Shown: in pieces, positions 17,580 through 25,801 of the stretch
Layout: every line of letters starts with the position of its first letter
Numbering within the stretch: the stretch's first letter is position 1
DNA from: Burkholderia sp. 4M9327F10
GTDB taxonomy: Bacteria > Pseudomonadota > Gammaproteobacteria > Burkholderiales > Burkholderiaceae
Length of the DNA stretch: 64,000 bases
Assembly (NCBI RefSeq): GCF_005503145.1
Contig: NZ_SCNV01000003.1
Span: 186,001-250,000 of the forward strand
Direction: 5' to 3'
Translations under genes and position numbers: made by a program
The notes under the pieces: model-generated
What the model was told of the DNA's origin: nothing
The model's database searches: none
Seen by the model: the letters and a program-made list of their open reading frames with translations, nothing else

Positions 17580-18557
17580 ATGTCGACGATGAAGGCGGCG
17601 GTGATTCATGAGGCGGGCGGCCCGGACGTGCTCAAGCTGGAGCAGCGTCCAATACCGTCGCCGAAGCGGGGCGAGGTCCTGATTCGGGTCAGGGCGTTCG
17701 GACTCAACCGGTCCGAGCTGTTTACCCGTCAGGGGCTATCGCCCGGGGTGCGGTTTCCACGGGTGCTCGGCATCGAGGCGGCGGGCACCGTCGAGGACGC
17801 ACCGGGCGGCGAATTCGAGAAGGGGGACAAGGTCTTTACCGCGATGGGCGGGATGGGGCGCCAGTTCGACGGCAGCTACGCTGAATATACGTGCGTCCCG
17901 GCCGTCCAGGTCCAGAAGATCGAGAGCAGCTTGCCATGGGACGTTCTCGGCGCGATGCCCGAGATGCTGCAAACCGCGTGGGGGGCACTGTTCAAGGCGT
18001 TGTCGCTCGAGAGCGGGGAGCGTCTGCTACTGCGAGGCGGGACGACCTCGGTGGGGCTCGCGGCGGCGGCGATCGCGAAACAACGCGGAGCGTTCGTGAT
18101 CTCAACGACGCGCAATCCAGCGAAAGGCGACGCGCTGCGTGAGAATGGCGCTGATCAGGTGCTTGTCGATTCAGGCGCCATCGCCGAGCAGTTGCATGAG
18201 GTGTCGCCGGGCGGCGTCGACAAGGTGCTGGAGCTGATCGGCACTACTACGCTGTTGGACTCGTTGCGTTGCGCGAAGCCGCAGGGTGTGGTCTGCATGA
18301 TGGGGATGGTGGGCAATAAATGGTCGTTCGACGACTTCAGCCCGATGGAGGCGATTCCGAGCACGGTGCGGCTGACCACCTATGATGGCGGCGTGGCCGA
18401 CTTTATGAGCACGCCGTACACGAAGCTGCTGGAGCAGGTGGAGGGCGGAACGCTGCGGCTTCCTGTTGGCAGTGTGTATCCGCTGGCGCAGATCGTGGAG
18501 GCGCATCGCGCTATGGAGGAGAACCGGGGCGGGGGGAAGATTGTGGTGCTGGTGTGA
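17580..18557 (+). CDS. MDR-family NAD(P)H:quinone oxidoreductase-like enzyme
   Basis: About 325 residues of the zinc-free medium-chain dehydrogenase/quinone oxidoreductase type. N-terminal GroES-like part MKAAVIHEAGGPDVLK and VRAFGLNRSELFTRQG; nucleotide-binding LLRGGTTSVGLAAAAIAK near residue 150; substrate-side VLELIGTTTLLDSL. Structural-zinc cysteines are absent. ATG 17580 follows GGAGG. It ends the 12-18.5 kb same-strand set and faces the ADP-ribosyltransferase gene tail to tail. Probable two-electron reductase of quinones or enones. Confidence 0.88.
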   Translation: MSTMKAAVIHEAGGPDVLKLEQRPIPSPKRGEVLIRVRAFGLNRSELFTRQGLSPGVRFPRVLGIEAAGTVEDAPGGEFEKGDKVFTAMGGMGRQFDGSYAEYTCVPAVQVQKIESSLPWDVLGAMPEMLQTAWGALFKALSLESGERLLLRGGTTSVGLAAAAIAKQRGAFVISTTRNPAKGDALRENGADQVLVDSGAIAEQLHEVSPGGVDKVLELIGTTTLLDSLRCAKPQGVVCMMGMVGNKWSFDDFSPMEAIPSTVRLTTYDGGVADFMSTPYTKLLEQVEGGTLRLPVGSVYPLAQIVEAHRAMEENRGGGKIVVLV

Positions 18558-18620
18558 ATGTTTACCGGCCGTCGTTAGGGAGCGACCGACTACTGTCAGA
18601 TTTAGTCAAGGCTATTCCAC

Positions 18621-19511
18621 CTAATACGACTCCCGGGCTACCAGGAACCGTGCTCTGTTAGCCGGCCACGATGACTTGTTCGCCTGATACACCGTCAACA
18701 ATTTGGCGCGAAGCTCCTTTTCTTTCTGGCCAAATGCATTGAGGTCCAGTTTGCCGATATCGTCTTCGGAGGCCACATCGATTCCACACTCGAGGTGCAA
18801 TCGAACCTCGTACGGGAAGAGCACCTCTTTCTCCGACAAATAGGCGCCTCCTTCACGCCCACTGGTTCTCTTGGGGTCGATCTGGATGATCCACACGAGC
18901 GCGCGCTGCGCAAGAGAAGCCAGCGTATCGCCGGTACTCGTTGAAAAGAACTGGTTGGTTTGCCAGTCTTTGCCGAAGCGATAGCAATGACCGGACGGAG
19001 CCACGTCCGCCGGAAACTCGATTCCCTGCGTCTTCAGATATTGGGTCATCCCACGCGAGTCGCCACGGATGACCCACGAGCACTCGGGCCGCGGCTTCGA
19101 TATAAGCGCCTCTCTCGTGTCTTCCAGCAAATCGACCAGTTGGGACAATCTGTTCGACACTTGCTGCCGGTACCCTTGCATTATTTCGCGTTCTGAGGGC
19201 GCGGCTACGCCGGGTTCGAGGTGCTTTACCAACTCGCGGTGTTCGATAATGGCATCGCCTCCCAAAATCGCGGCCATCGTTGTCTCGTCGAGTTGCATCA
19301 AGTCCCAGCCCTTGGGATCGGCTGCATTCTTTAGATCCATCAGCACCTTTGTGATGACGCTATTCACCGCAGCGTCATTTCCATTGCCGATTGCCCGGTC
19401 CACCAGATACTTGTACTGAGGGTGAGCTGCCATGATCCGGTAGAACGGATTCATAACCTTGTAGCCGTGTGCGTAGTAGTAGTCGAGCGGCTGTATATCA
19501 GTGAATGCCAT
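18621..19511 (-). CDS. Putative mono-ADP-ribosyltransferase (R-S-E class) toxin/effector
   Basis: A 296-residue soluble protein. The C-terminal half carries the three R-S-E fingerprints of ADP-ribosyltransferases in order: an Arg on a beta strand (SWVIRGDSRG, Arg about 149), the STS motif (NQFFSTSTGD, about 190-192), and the ExE turn (YLSEKEVLFP, Glu about 227 and 229). ExE rather than QxE is usual in arginine-modifying members. The helical N-terminal 140 residues match nothing recognised. No signal peptide or clear secretion tag. Start ATG 19511 has GAGG just upstream. It lies in a lower-GC stretch next to the mesD/mesX island; no obvious antitoxin or immunity gene is adjacent. Target unknown. 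Confidence 0.75.
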   Translation of the reverse strand: MAFTDIQPLDYYYAHGYKVMNPFYRIMAAHPQYKYLVDRAIGNGNDAAVNSVITKVLMDLKNAADPKGWDLMQLDETTMAAILGGDAIIEHRELVKHLEPGVAAPSEREIMQGYRQQVSNRLSQLVDLLEDTREALISKPRPECSWVIRGDSRGMTQYLKTQGIEFPADVAPSGHCYRFGKDWQTNQFFSTSTGDTLASLAQRALVWIIQIDPKRTSGREGGAYLSEKEVLFPYEVRLHLECGIDVASEDDIGKLDLNAFGQKEKELRAKLLTVYQANKSSWPANRARFLVARESY

Positions 19512-19850
19512 TTGCCTCGATGCTCCTCGAAATCTCAAACGCCGCGCGTTGCCAGTTTGATACCGGAAATCGGTCAGCGCTCGACGATGGTGGTCGATTC
19601 ATCCAGAACGCCGAGGCTTCAGGTTTTATTCCACGGGGGCCGTAAAAGCTACTGCGGGCATTCGATCAGTATCTTGCCGCTGTGGTCAGGCGTATCCTGG
19701 CGCCGTAGCCAAAGTGGCACTACATAAATCCATCAAATGGTGGGTCGGGGTAGCGATCACTCTTGGTATTGCGGCGGCCTTAATTATCAGTCTGGGCTAC
19801 CCGCTGGGGTCCAATGGTGCCTGGCCAGCTATCATTCTCTGGGGTTCGAT
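19512..19850. other. Intergenic region between the ADP-ribosyltransferase and MTHFR-like genes
   Basis: About 340 bases. It holds the upstream region of the minus-strand ADP-ribosyltransferase gene and one possible small plus-strand reading frame, described separately. No repeat or integrase remnant was recognised. Confidence 0.4.
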
Positions 19851-19854
19851 TTAG
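19714..19854 (+). CDS. Possible small single-span membrane peptide
   Basis: A 46-residue frame from GTG 19714 to TAG. The product has a basic start (ALHKSIKWW) and one strongly hydrophobic helix (VGVAITLGIAAALIISLGY), then PLGSNGAWPAIILWGSI. The upstream ribosome site is weak and the frame overlaps the end of the convergent MTHFR-like gene by 4 bases. The clean helix is unlike the Arg/Ser-rich noise of other non-coding frames here, but a chance frame or a remnant of a larger gene cannot be excluded. Confidence 0.25.
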   Translation: MALHKSIKWWVGVAITLGIAAALIISLGYPLGSNGAWPAIILWGSI

Positions 19855-21305
19855 CGCTCTGGCATCGAATTTTCTGGCTCGAACCATTCAGGCCAGGAGC
19901 TGCGGTGCCTGTTGCCCGCTTCGATGCAAGGAATCAATGTCTGCGCCAGCACAGGTAACTGATTGGCAGATTTGGCAATCCGGTATTTGACACTGTGCAC
20001 GCACTCACGGTCGCCAAATTCGCAACGATTGAGCCGGGTACCGCCACAGGGGCCGTTCGCCAGGCCTTTGGGGCAGGTTTCGGGGCATACGTAGAGGGTG
20101 TCCTGCAAACGGCAGCGGCCGCAGGTATCACAGCCGACCAGTGGCCTTTTGACCGTCCGCTCGACAGCATGCAGCGCATGCGCAGCCATGCCGACCTTCC
20201 AGATCGGCCGCGTCACGCTCCAGCCAAAGGCTCTGCTGAGCCATCCCGTGCGACTGAAGAACTGGTCATGTACCGTGGAGAGCAGCGTGTATCCCAGGCG
20301 CTCCCGGCGGGTGGCGGTGACATCGGATTGCCCCATTTCCCATGCGCCGATTTCGGGAGCGAAGCATACCTGGGGCGCACCAGGCATTTGCCAACTTGCG
20401 TGCCATCGTTCGGCCCAATCGGTCAGTGAGGCTATGCTATCCCGCTGCTCGGTGATTGCCTGTTCCAACGAAAGCAGTTCATCTAGCGTATGCATCCCAG
20501 ACACATGAACACCGGCATAGCCCATCAATTGCAGGCCCACTATCTGCAGCGCCAGGCGCTCAAGGCTTCGCGCGCCGGCATAGGCCTGCGATACCTGCTG
20601 CTCCCTGGCCAACAGCTCGCGCATGGATTCGGTAATGACGATGCCGGGGACGGCCTGCAGAACCGCGGCGCGTTTCTCGGTCAGCCTCATTACACAGGCC
20701 AGCATGGGTTTCATACGAACCTGAGCGCGCATCCAGGTCTGGGCTTCAATATGTTTGGTGGCGTCAAAACCCAGTTGCAGGGTAAGGAAATCAGCGCCAG
20801 CCAAAAGCTTTTTCTGCGCCTTCAGATACTGTGCGCCGCCTTCTTCTTCGCGGTATTTGAACGGGTTCAACGCAGCGCCCAACAGCCAGTCCGGGCAGTG
20901 TTCACGGGCAATCTGCAGCGCGGGTACCGACTCCAGATAGCGCACGGGTGCCTGACCGGGATGGTGGCCTGGCAAGCGATCACCACTGAGCAGCAACAAT
21001 TGCTCCAGACCACGGGCCTTCATCGACTCCATCTGGAGCAGCAAGTCTGCACGCTCGCGATCCTTGCCGGAAAAGTGCAGCAAGGATGAGGCCGGATTTC
21101 CCAATGCTCCAGCGCCTTCCAAGGGGCTCAAGTCCGAGTGCAGGCCGACACGATCGGCGAAGGCTGGCAGTAACGGCCAGCTTGCCAGGTGAGCGCGTTG
21201 CACGATTTGCTCAAGCGCGGCTAAGCGCGAGGAGGACTGTTGAGGAACGACCTCAAGCACGCAGACGAAGCGTCCTTCGTTCAGCGCCTGTTTCAATGAA
21301 CTCAA
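19851..21305 (-). CDS. MTHFR-family protein with C-terminal Cys-rich domain
   Basis: A 484-residue protein. Residues 1-310 follow the 5,10-methylenetetrahydrofolate reductase barrel (LNEGRFVCVLEVVPQ, LLLLSGDRLPG, LGAALNPFKY, GADFLTLQLGFD, VSGMHTLDELL). The C-terminal part carries a Cys-rich domain (GCDTCGRCRLQD, CPETCPKGLANGPCGG, CEFGDRECVH) of the MTHFR_C type, probably binding zinc or an Fe-S cluster. MTHFR enzymes make 5-methyl-tetrahydrofolate. The best start seems TTG 21305; no nearby in-frame ATG. It is downstream of the flavin reductase and mesD/mesX on the same strand, suggesting a role in supplying or handling the methyl group (inference). Confidence 0.85.
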   Translation of the reverse strand: MSSLKQALNEGRFVCVLEVVPQQSSSRLAALEQIVQRAHLASWPLLPAFADRVGLHSDLSPLEGAGALGNPASSLLHFSGKDRERADLLLQMESMKARGLEQLLLLSGDRLPGHHPGQAPVRYLESVPALQIAREHCPDWLLGAALNPFKYREEEGGAQYLKAQKKLLAGADFLTLQLGFDATKHIEAQTWMRAQVRMKPMLACVMRLTEKRAAVLQAVPGIVITESMRELLAREQQVSQAYAGARSLERLALQIVGLQLMGYAGVHVSGMHTLDELLSLEQAITEQRDSIASLTDWAERWHASWQMPGAPQVCFAPEIGAWEMGQSDVTATRRERLGYTLLSTVHDQFFSRTGWLSRAFGWSVTRPIWKVGMAAHALHAVERTVKRPLVGCDTCGRCRLQDTLYVCPETCPKGLANGPCGGTRLNRCEFGDRECVHSVKYRIAKSANQLPVLAQTLIPCIEAGNRHRSSWPEWFEPENSMPER

Positions 21306-21452
21306 GACAGCTCGATACCGTGTAAATCAGAGGGGCGTCGTTGCCGCAGCCTCTTGGTGATAGTGCAGAGCAACGACTGCGATGATAGCCAGCAGCAGAT
21401 GGGGCGGTATAGCAGAAGAACAATTGCGCGGGCGCCCAGCCGAGGTCAACGC

Positions 21453-21962
21453 TCAAACCGCGCTATGCGCGGCGATGTTGCGATATTGCCCTTTGAAATA
21501 TAGCAATGGCTGCGTCGCAGCGGCTTCTTGCAGGTTTAACGCTTTCACTTCACCAATCACGATCAGGTGATCGCCTGCGGCGTGCTCTGCGTAAATTTCG
21601 CAATCAAGCCAGTGAAGACTGCCGACAATGATCGGATTACCCAGCGGCGATTCCTGCCATTCGACTCCGTGCCACTTGTCCGTGCCTCGCCGAGCGAATT
21701 GGTTGGAAATCTTGACTTGGTCATCTGACAGGATATTGACCACGAATCGACCTGCCTGGCGAATCTTGGGATAGCTGGCCGAACTGGACATTACGCTGAA
21801 TGAGACCAGCGGCGGGCTCATCGACACGCTATAGAACGACTGGCAAGTGAAGCCAATCGGCTCGCCATCAATGTGTGACGTAATCACCGTGATACCGGAT
21901 GCGTAGTGCCCAAGCGCTTCGCGAAAGCTCAATGGCTCGATAGCGGTACTGGAAAGTGACAT
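21453..21962 (-). CDS. Flavin reductase-like domain protein
   Basis: A 169-residue flavin reductase of the FMN-binding split-barrel (HpaC/FRP-like) type. Motifs: SFREALGHYASGITVITSHIDG, GFTCQSFYSVSMSPPLVSFSV, GRFVVNILSDDQ, and the C-terminal DHLIVIGEVKAL and PLLYFKGQY. ATG 21962 was chosen because the domain begins there; the open frame upstream is non-homologous. Such proteins use NAD(P)H to make free reduced flavin for partner oxygenases. Placed between mesD and the MTHFR-like gene, it could feed reduced flavin to the oxygen-dependent MesD/MesX reaction (inference). Confidence 0.88.
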   Translation of the reverse strand: MSLSSTAIEPLSFREALGHYASGITVITSHIDGEPIGFTCQSFYSVSMSPPLVSFSVMSSSASYPKIRQAGRFVVNILSDDQVKISNQFARRGTDKWHGVEWQESPLGNPIIVGSLHWLDCEIYAEHAAGDHLIVIGEVKALNLQEAAATQPLLYFKGQYRNIAAHSAV

Positions 21963-22151
21963 AGTAAGGATTGGTACTGGGTGCAGCTCGAGAGTGTTAA
22001 GGAAGGCCTGAAGTAGTCGGGGAAGGTTGACTGACTTCGGCCTTTGCCAATGTTGAAAGCGAACCATCGGTCAAAACTGACCCATTCGCCCACTCAATTC
22101 TCCGCGTTTGGCCGTCGCGAGCAGCTCACGACGGCCATTTCCGCCCCAGAA

Positions 22152-23180
22152 TTAGATCGAGAGTTCGCTTCGGACGATTTCTGCGCCTGCACTCAAGGCT
22201 TCCAGCTTGCCTTTCGCTATTGCGCGAGACAAGGGAGCCATGCCGCAGTTGGTGCAAGGATAGAGCTTGTCCGCATCGACAAACTGGAGCGCTTTTCGCA
22301 GGGTATTGGCGACTTCCTCGGGCGTTTCAACCGTATTGCTAGCCACGTCAATGGCCCCCACCATCACTTTCTTGCCGCGAATAAGCTCGATGAGTTCCAT
22401 CGGAACGTGAGAGTTGTGGCATTCCAGTGAGACCATGCCGATACTGGACTTTTGCAGCTTGGGGAAAGCTTCTTCATACTGCCGCCACTCCGACCCCAGC
22501 GTCTTCTTCCAGTCTGTGTTGGCCTTGATGCCATAGCCATAGCAAATATGGACAGCCGTTTCGCACTTAAGCCCTTCGATCGCCTTTTCCAGCGTGGCAA
22601 CGCCCCACTCATTCACCTCATCGAAGAACACATTGAATGCGGGTTCGTCAAACTGGATGATATCAACGCCAGCCGCCTCCAGTTCTCTGGCTTCCTGATT
22701 GAGGATTTTGGCGAATTCCCAGGCCAGCTTTTCGCGGCTTTTATAATGATCGTCATAAAGCGTATCGATCATCGTCATGGGACCGGGCAGGGCCCATTTG
22801 ATGGGTTGCTTCGTTTGCTGACGCAAGAACTTGGCATCTTCGACAAAGACCGGTTTCCGGCGAGCAACAGCACCAACGACCGTCGGTACGCTTGCATCAT
22901 AGCGATCACGAATTCTGACGGTCTTGCGGTTCTCGAAATCGACGCCGTCCAGGTGCTCGATAAACGTGGTCACAAAATGCTGACGCGTTTGTTCGCCATC
23001 GCTGACAATATCAATGCCTGCGTGCTGTTGTTCTTGCAGTGACAAACGCAAGGCATCCTGTTTGCCCTCAATCAGTCCCTCATCCTGCAATTTCCACGGT
23101 GACCAAAGTTTCTCGGGTTCTGCGAGCCATGAGGGTTTAGGCAAGCTGCCGGCAGTTGAAGTGGGTAGCAATTTTTTCAC
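22152..23180 (-). CDS. mesD: MesD-type core methionine synthase (cobalamin-independent, MetE C-terminal-like)
   Basis: About 342 residues matching only the catalytic C-terminal barrel of MetE; the MetE N-terminal folate domain is missing. Zinc ligands are all visible: His and Cys in AVHICYGYG (about 211 and 213), Glu in SLECHNSH (about 253) and Cys in PCTNCGMAPL (about 312). The DGEQTR and FDEPAFN motifs are also present. It transfers a methyl group to homocysteine. MesD proteins are reported to be folate-independent and to need oxygen and MesX. The GTG at 23180 has AAGG 8 bases upstream; a TTG at 23210 overlapping the mesX stop is the alternative. Confidence 0.9.
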   Translation of the reverse strand: MKKLLPTSTAGSLPKPSWLAEPEKLWSPWKLQDEGLIEGKQDALRLSLQEQQHAGIDIVSDGEQTRQHFVTTFIEHLDGVDFENRKTVRIRDRYDASVPTVVGAVARRKPVFVEDAKFLRQQTKQPIKWALPGPMTMIDTLYDDHYKSREKLAWEFAKILNQEARELEAAGVDIIQFDEPAFNVFFDEVNEWGVATLEKAIEGLKCETAVHICYGYGIKANTDWKKTLGSEWRQYEEAFPKLQKSSIGMVSLECHNSHVPMELIELIRGKKVMVGAIDVASNTVETPEEVANTLRKALQFVDADKLYPCTNCGMAPLSRAIAKGKLEALSAGAEIVRSELSI

Positions 23181-23206
23181 AATAGATGACCTTGCGTTTG
23201 GGTTAG

Positions 23207-24190
23207 TCAAAGAGCGTAGTTAGCAGACCACTGCTCAAGAACAGCCTGATATGGTTTGATAAACTGCTCTTCAACAAACCTTCCCTGCTCAATAGCCAGC
23301 CGGCTACGTTCTTCTCGATCGTAAACAATCCGGGTTAGCGAAAAATCCTCATGCTTCAAACTTGGCTGATAGGACTTTCCTGCTGCTGAATTCGCATTGT
23401 AAATCTCAGGGCGATAAATCTTCTGGAAGGTATCCATCGTGCTGATGGTGCCGATAAGCTCAAGATTGGCATAATCGCCAAGCAGGTCGCCGGAAAAATA
23501 AAAAGCCAAAGGCGCAGCACTATTCGGAGGCATGAAATAGCGAACCTTCAGCCCCATTTTTTTGAAATATTCGTCAGTTAACGAATACTCATCCTGCTCA
23601 TACTCAACGCCTAATACAGGATGCTGATTTTCAGTCCGACGATAGGTTCTGCTGCTCGAAACACTGAGGCATATGACGGGCGGCTTCTTGAAGTTATCCT
23701 TGTAAGCGCTTGAATTCACGAAGCACTTAAACAGCTTTCCATGCAGGTCTCCAAAATTTTCTGGAGTGCTGAAATCTGACTGGTTCTTGTTGTGCTCCAG
23801 CAATAGCACGCTAAAGTCATAATCTCGCACGTAGGAGGAGAAATTATTCCCTGCAATGCCCTCAATGAGTTCGTTGGTTTTTTTATCAAAAATACTCGTT
23901 TTCAATATTTCGATCAAAGGGAGGGTATTGCCACTGCTCTCACCATCAATATTCATCTCAACAGAAATGATTTCAAGTTTGACGGTATAGCGGTCGCCTT
24001 TAGGGTTATCCCAATGCGCCAGGGCATTGAAACGATTGTCAATCATCCTGAAGGTGTTGCGCAAGTTCTCCTGGCGGCTGTTTCCTCTAGCCAGGTTGGC
24101 AAAATTGGTTGTGATGCGCGTGTTGTCTGAAGGACGATAGTCTTCATCGAAACAAATGCTTTTAATGGCAAATGTAAAATCTTTACTCAT
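23207..24190 (-). CDS. mesX: MesX (DUF1852), partner of MesD
   Basis: A 327-residue DUF1852 protein, recognised from NFANLARGNSRQENLRNT, ALAHWDNPKGDRYTVKLEII, FSSYVRDYDFSVLLLEHN, KKPPVICLSVSSSRTYRRT, VRYFMPPNSAAPLAFYF and IYRPEIYNANSAAGKSY. DUF1852 (MesX) is known as the factor required with MesD for oxygen-dependent methionine synthesis; its chemistry is not established. ATG 24190 starts the domain; the open frame upstream is unrelated. It is the first gene of the mesX-mesD-flavin reductase-MTHFR group. Base composition is clearly AT-richer than neighbours and codon use differs (many AAA, AAT, TTT), supporting recent transfer from an Acinetobacter- or Pseudomonas-like donor. Confidence 0.9.
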   Translation of the reverse strand: MSKDFTFAIKSICFDEDYRPSDNTRITTNFANLARGNSRQENLRNTFRMIDNRFNALAHWDNPKGDRYTVKLEIISVEMNIDGESSGNTLPLIEILKTSIFDKKTNELIEGIAGNNFSSYVRDYDFSVLLLEHNKNQSDFSTPENFGDLHGKLFKCFVNSSAYKDNFKKPPVICLSVSSSRTYRRTENQHPVLGVEYEQDEYSLTDEYFKKMGLKVRYFMPPNSAAPLAFYFSGDLLGDYANLELIGTISTMDTFQKIYRPEIYNANSAAGKSYQPSLKHEDFSLTRIVYDREERSRLAIEQGRFVEEQFIKPYQAVLEQWSANYAL

Positions 24191-24279
24191 TGTGATCTGG
24201 CAACCTGATTTCTGAAATGAAGTCAGCAAATACTTCTTGCTTTTTCGGAATTTTATGCGAGGTCATTCATGAATAAAAG

Positions 24280-24292
24280 TGAATTGATTTCA
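24280..24292. promoter_or_regulatory. MetR-type box upstream of mesX
   Basis: TGAA-TTGAT-TTCA is a perfect match to the MetR consensus TGAAnnnnnTTCA. It lies about 90 bases upstream of the mesX ATG, in the gap shared with the divergent MetR-like gene. A second near-match, TGAA-ATGAA-GTCA (one mismatch), is at 24213-24225 between it and the mesX start. Two staggered MetR boxes are usual at MetR-activated met promoters. Binding is inferred. Confidence 0.65.
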
Positions 24293-24609
24293 TGAAACCA
24301 TTAGATATTTTCATGGCATGCGGTCCGTGTTGACTTGCCTGCGGATTTGACCTGGCCGATAGCCTGGAGGCTAGGTCACGGAGCGAGCTTGGCGAATACC
24401 TTGTGGGATAGGACGGTTCGCTCGCTTCGGAGCGAATCTGGCGGTCAACTGTGACGGGGAGGGCGCCGCGGCGATTTGGGAGATGCCCCGGACGTTACGC
24501 AGCGCGGCGCCGGTTTCGCCCGAATACGGTGTCTTCAAGCCGTTCGGCTTGTTTATCCGGATACAGATGGCGAGCTCAGGATTCCGATGCAGAACCGTCA
24601 TCCCCGTAG

Positions 24610-24795
24610 AACTTCACGCCCAACTGGATGCGTTCCCGGCCGCTGCCCACGCGATGCCAAACTTTTCAGCGAAGCGGATCTTTTCATCCTTGCGCAGTTC
24701 GTATTCCTTGAGCGGATGAATATTCGGGTTATAAAAAAGATCGTGAAGCCGAAGCCCGGCGCCACCATGGCTTCCCCGGAGCAGAACGTTCAGAC
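24610..24795 (-). pseudogene. queH: Degraded queH (epoxyqueuosine reductase) remnant
   Basis: Read on the minus strand, the segment encodes [17 protein letters not shown] in one frame, then [18 protein letters not shown] followed by IRFAEKFGI in the next. This matches the central part of QueH (CAPCSGE...[26 protein letters not shown]). The shift falls in a run of six T (plus strand about 24733-24738) and is repaired by one added T. No QueH start or C-terminal Cys motif is found, and the frame soon hits a stop. It is a fragment of a queuosine-biosynthesis gene, perhaps left by the insertion that brought in the mesX island. Confidence 0.75.
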
Positions 24796-24892
24796 GTTGG
24801 AGCGATCTTAGGGCTTATCGTCAATGAAGAAAAATGGCATTATTTTATCCGTCCATTAGATTCCTTCATTCTTGTCTGGTTTATCCATTTCC

Positions 24893-25801
24893 ATGCTCGA
24901 GCGCGTTCATCTCGTCATCGTTCGCGAAGTGGCCCGTCAGGGCTCACTCACCGCGGCCGCGGAGTCGCTTTTTCTTACGCAATCGGCGTTGAGCCACACG
25001 GTCAAGAAGGTCGAGCAGCAGCTCGGCACCCCGATCTGGCACCGCGAGGGGCGCAGCCTGCGCCCTACGCAGGCCGGCCAGTATCTGCTCTCGCTCGCCG
25101 AGCGGCTTTTGCCCCAGTTCGAACTCGCCGAGGAGCGCATGAAGCAGTACGCGGCGGGCGAGCGCGGCACCCTGCGCATCGGCATGGAATGCGCGCCGTG
25201 CTATCAGTGGCTGCTCAAGGTCGTTTCACCGTATCTGGCGCGATTTCCCGATGTGGACGTGGATGTGAAGCAGCGCTTCCAGTTTGGTGGGATCGGCGCG
25301 CTGATCGGTTACGACATCGACGTGCTGGTGACGCCCGATCCGCTCAACCGCCCCGGCCTGCGTTTCGAGCCGGTGTTCGACTACGAGCAGGTGCTGGTGG
25401 TCGCGGAAAATCATCGGCTGGCAGGTGAGCGCTATTTGAAACCGGAACAACTGATCGACGAAACGCTCATTACCTATCCCGTGGAAACCGACCGGCTTGA
25501 CATCTACAACCAGTTTCTACGCCCCGCCGGCATCATTCCGCGACGGCACAAAACGATCGAGACGACGGACATCATGCTGCAGATGGTCGCGAGCCACCGT
25601 GGCGTGGCGGCGCTGCCTAAATGGCTCGCGGAAGAATACGCGGACCGCATGCCGCTCGCGACCGTAAAGCTCGGCAAGGACGGCATCGCCAAGCAGATTT
25701 TCCTCGGCACGCGCGAGGACGATGCGGTGGTCGATTATCTGAATTCATTCGTCGAGTTCGCGCACGAGTCGAACTGGCAGGCACCGCGCGTACGGCGCTG
25801 A
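24893..25801 (+). CDS. metR: MetR-like LysR-family regulator
   Basis: A 302-residue LysR regulator very like MetR. Besides the helix-turn-helix (GSLTAAAESLFLTQSALSHTV), the effector domain carries MetR-specific text: RIGMECAPCYQWLLKV, and TYPVETDRLDIYNQFLRPAG close to the enterobacterial [20 protein letters not shown]. MetR responds to homocysteine and activates methionine-synthase genes. ATG 24893 is preferred to a TTG 21 bases earlier. It is divergent from mesX with perfect and near-perfect MetR boxes between, so it most likely controls mesX-mesD. Its GC content is that of the host, unlike mesX. Confidence 0.88.
   Translation: MLERVHLVIVREVARQGSLTAAAESLFLTQSALSHTVKKVEQQLGTPIWHREGRSLRPTQAGQYLLSLAERLLPQFELAEERMKQYAAGERGTLRIGMECAPCYQWLLKVVSPYLARFPDVDVDVKQRFQFGGIGALIGYDIDVLVTPDPLNRPGLRFEPVFDYEQVLVVAENHRLAGERYLKPEQLIDETLITYPVETDRLDIYNQFLRPAGIIPRRHKTIETTDIMLQMVASHRGVAALPKWLAEEYADRMPLATVKLGKDGIAKQIFLGTREDDAVVDYLNSFVEFAHESNWQAPRVRR

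Noticed and set aside
24240..24620. Possible second protein remnant ([18 protein letters not shown]) next to the queH fragment
   Set aside because: Only a short stretch reads cleanly and I cannot place it in a family; not reported as a feature.
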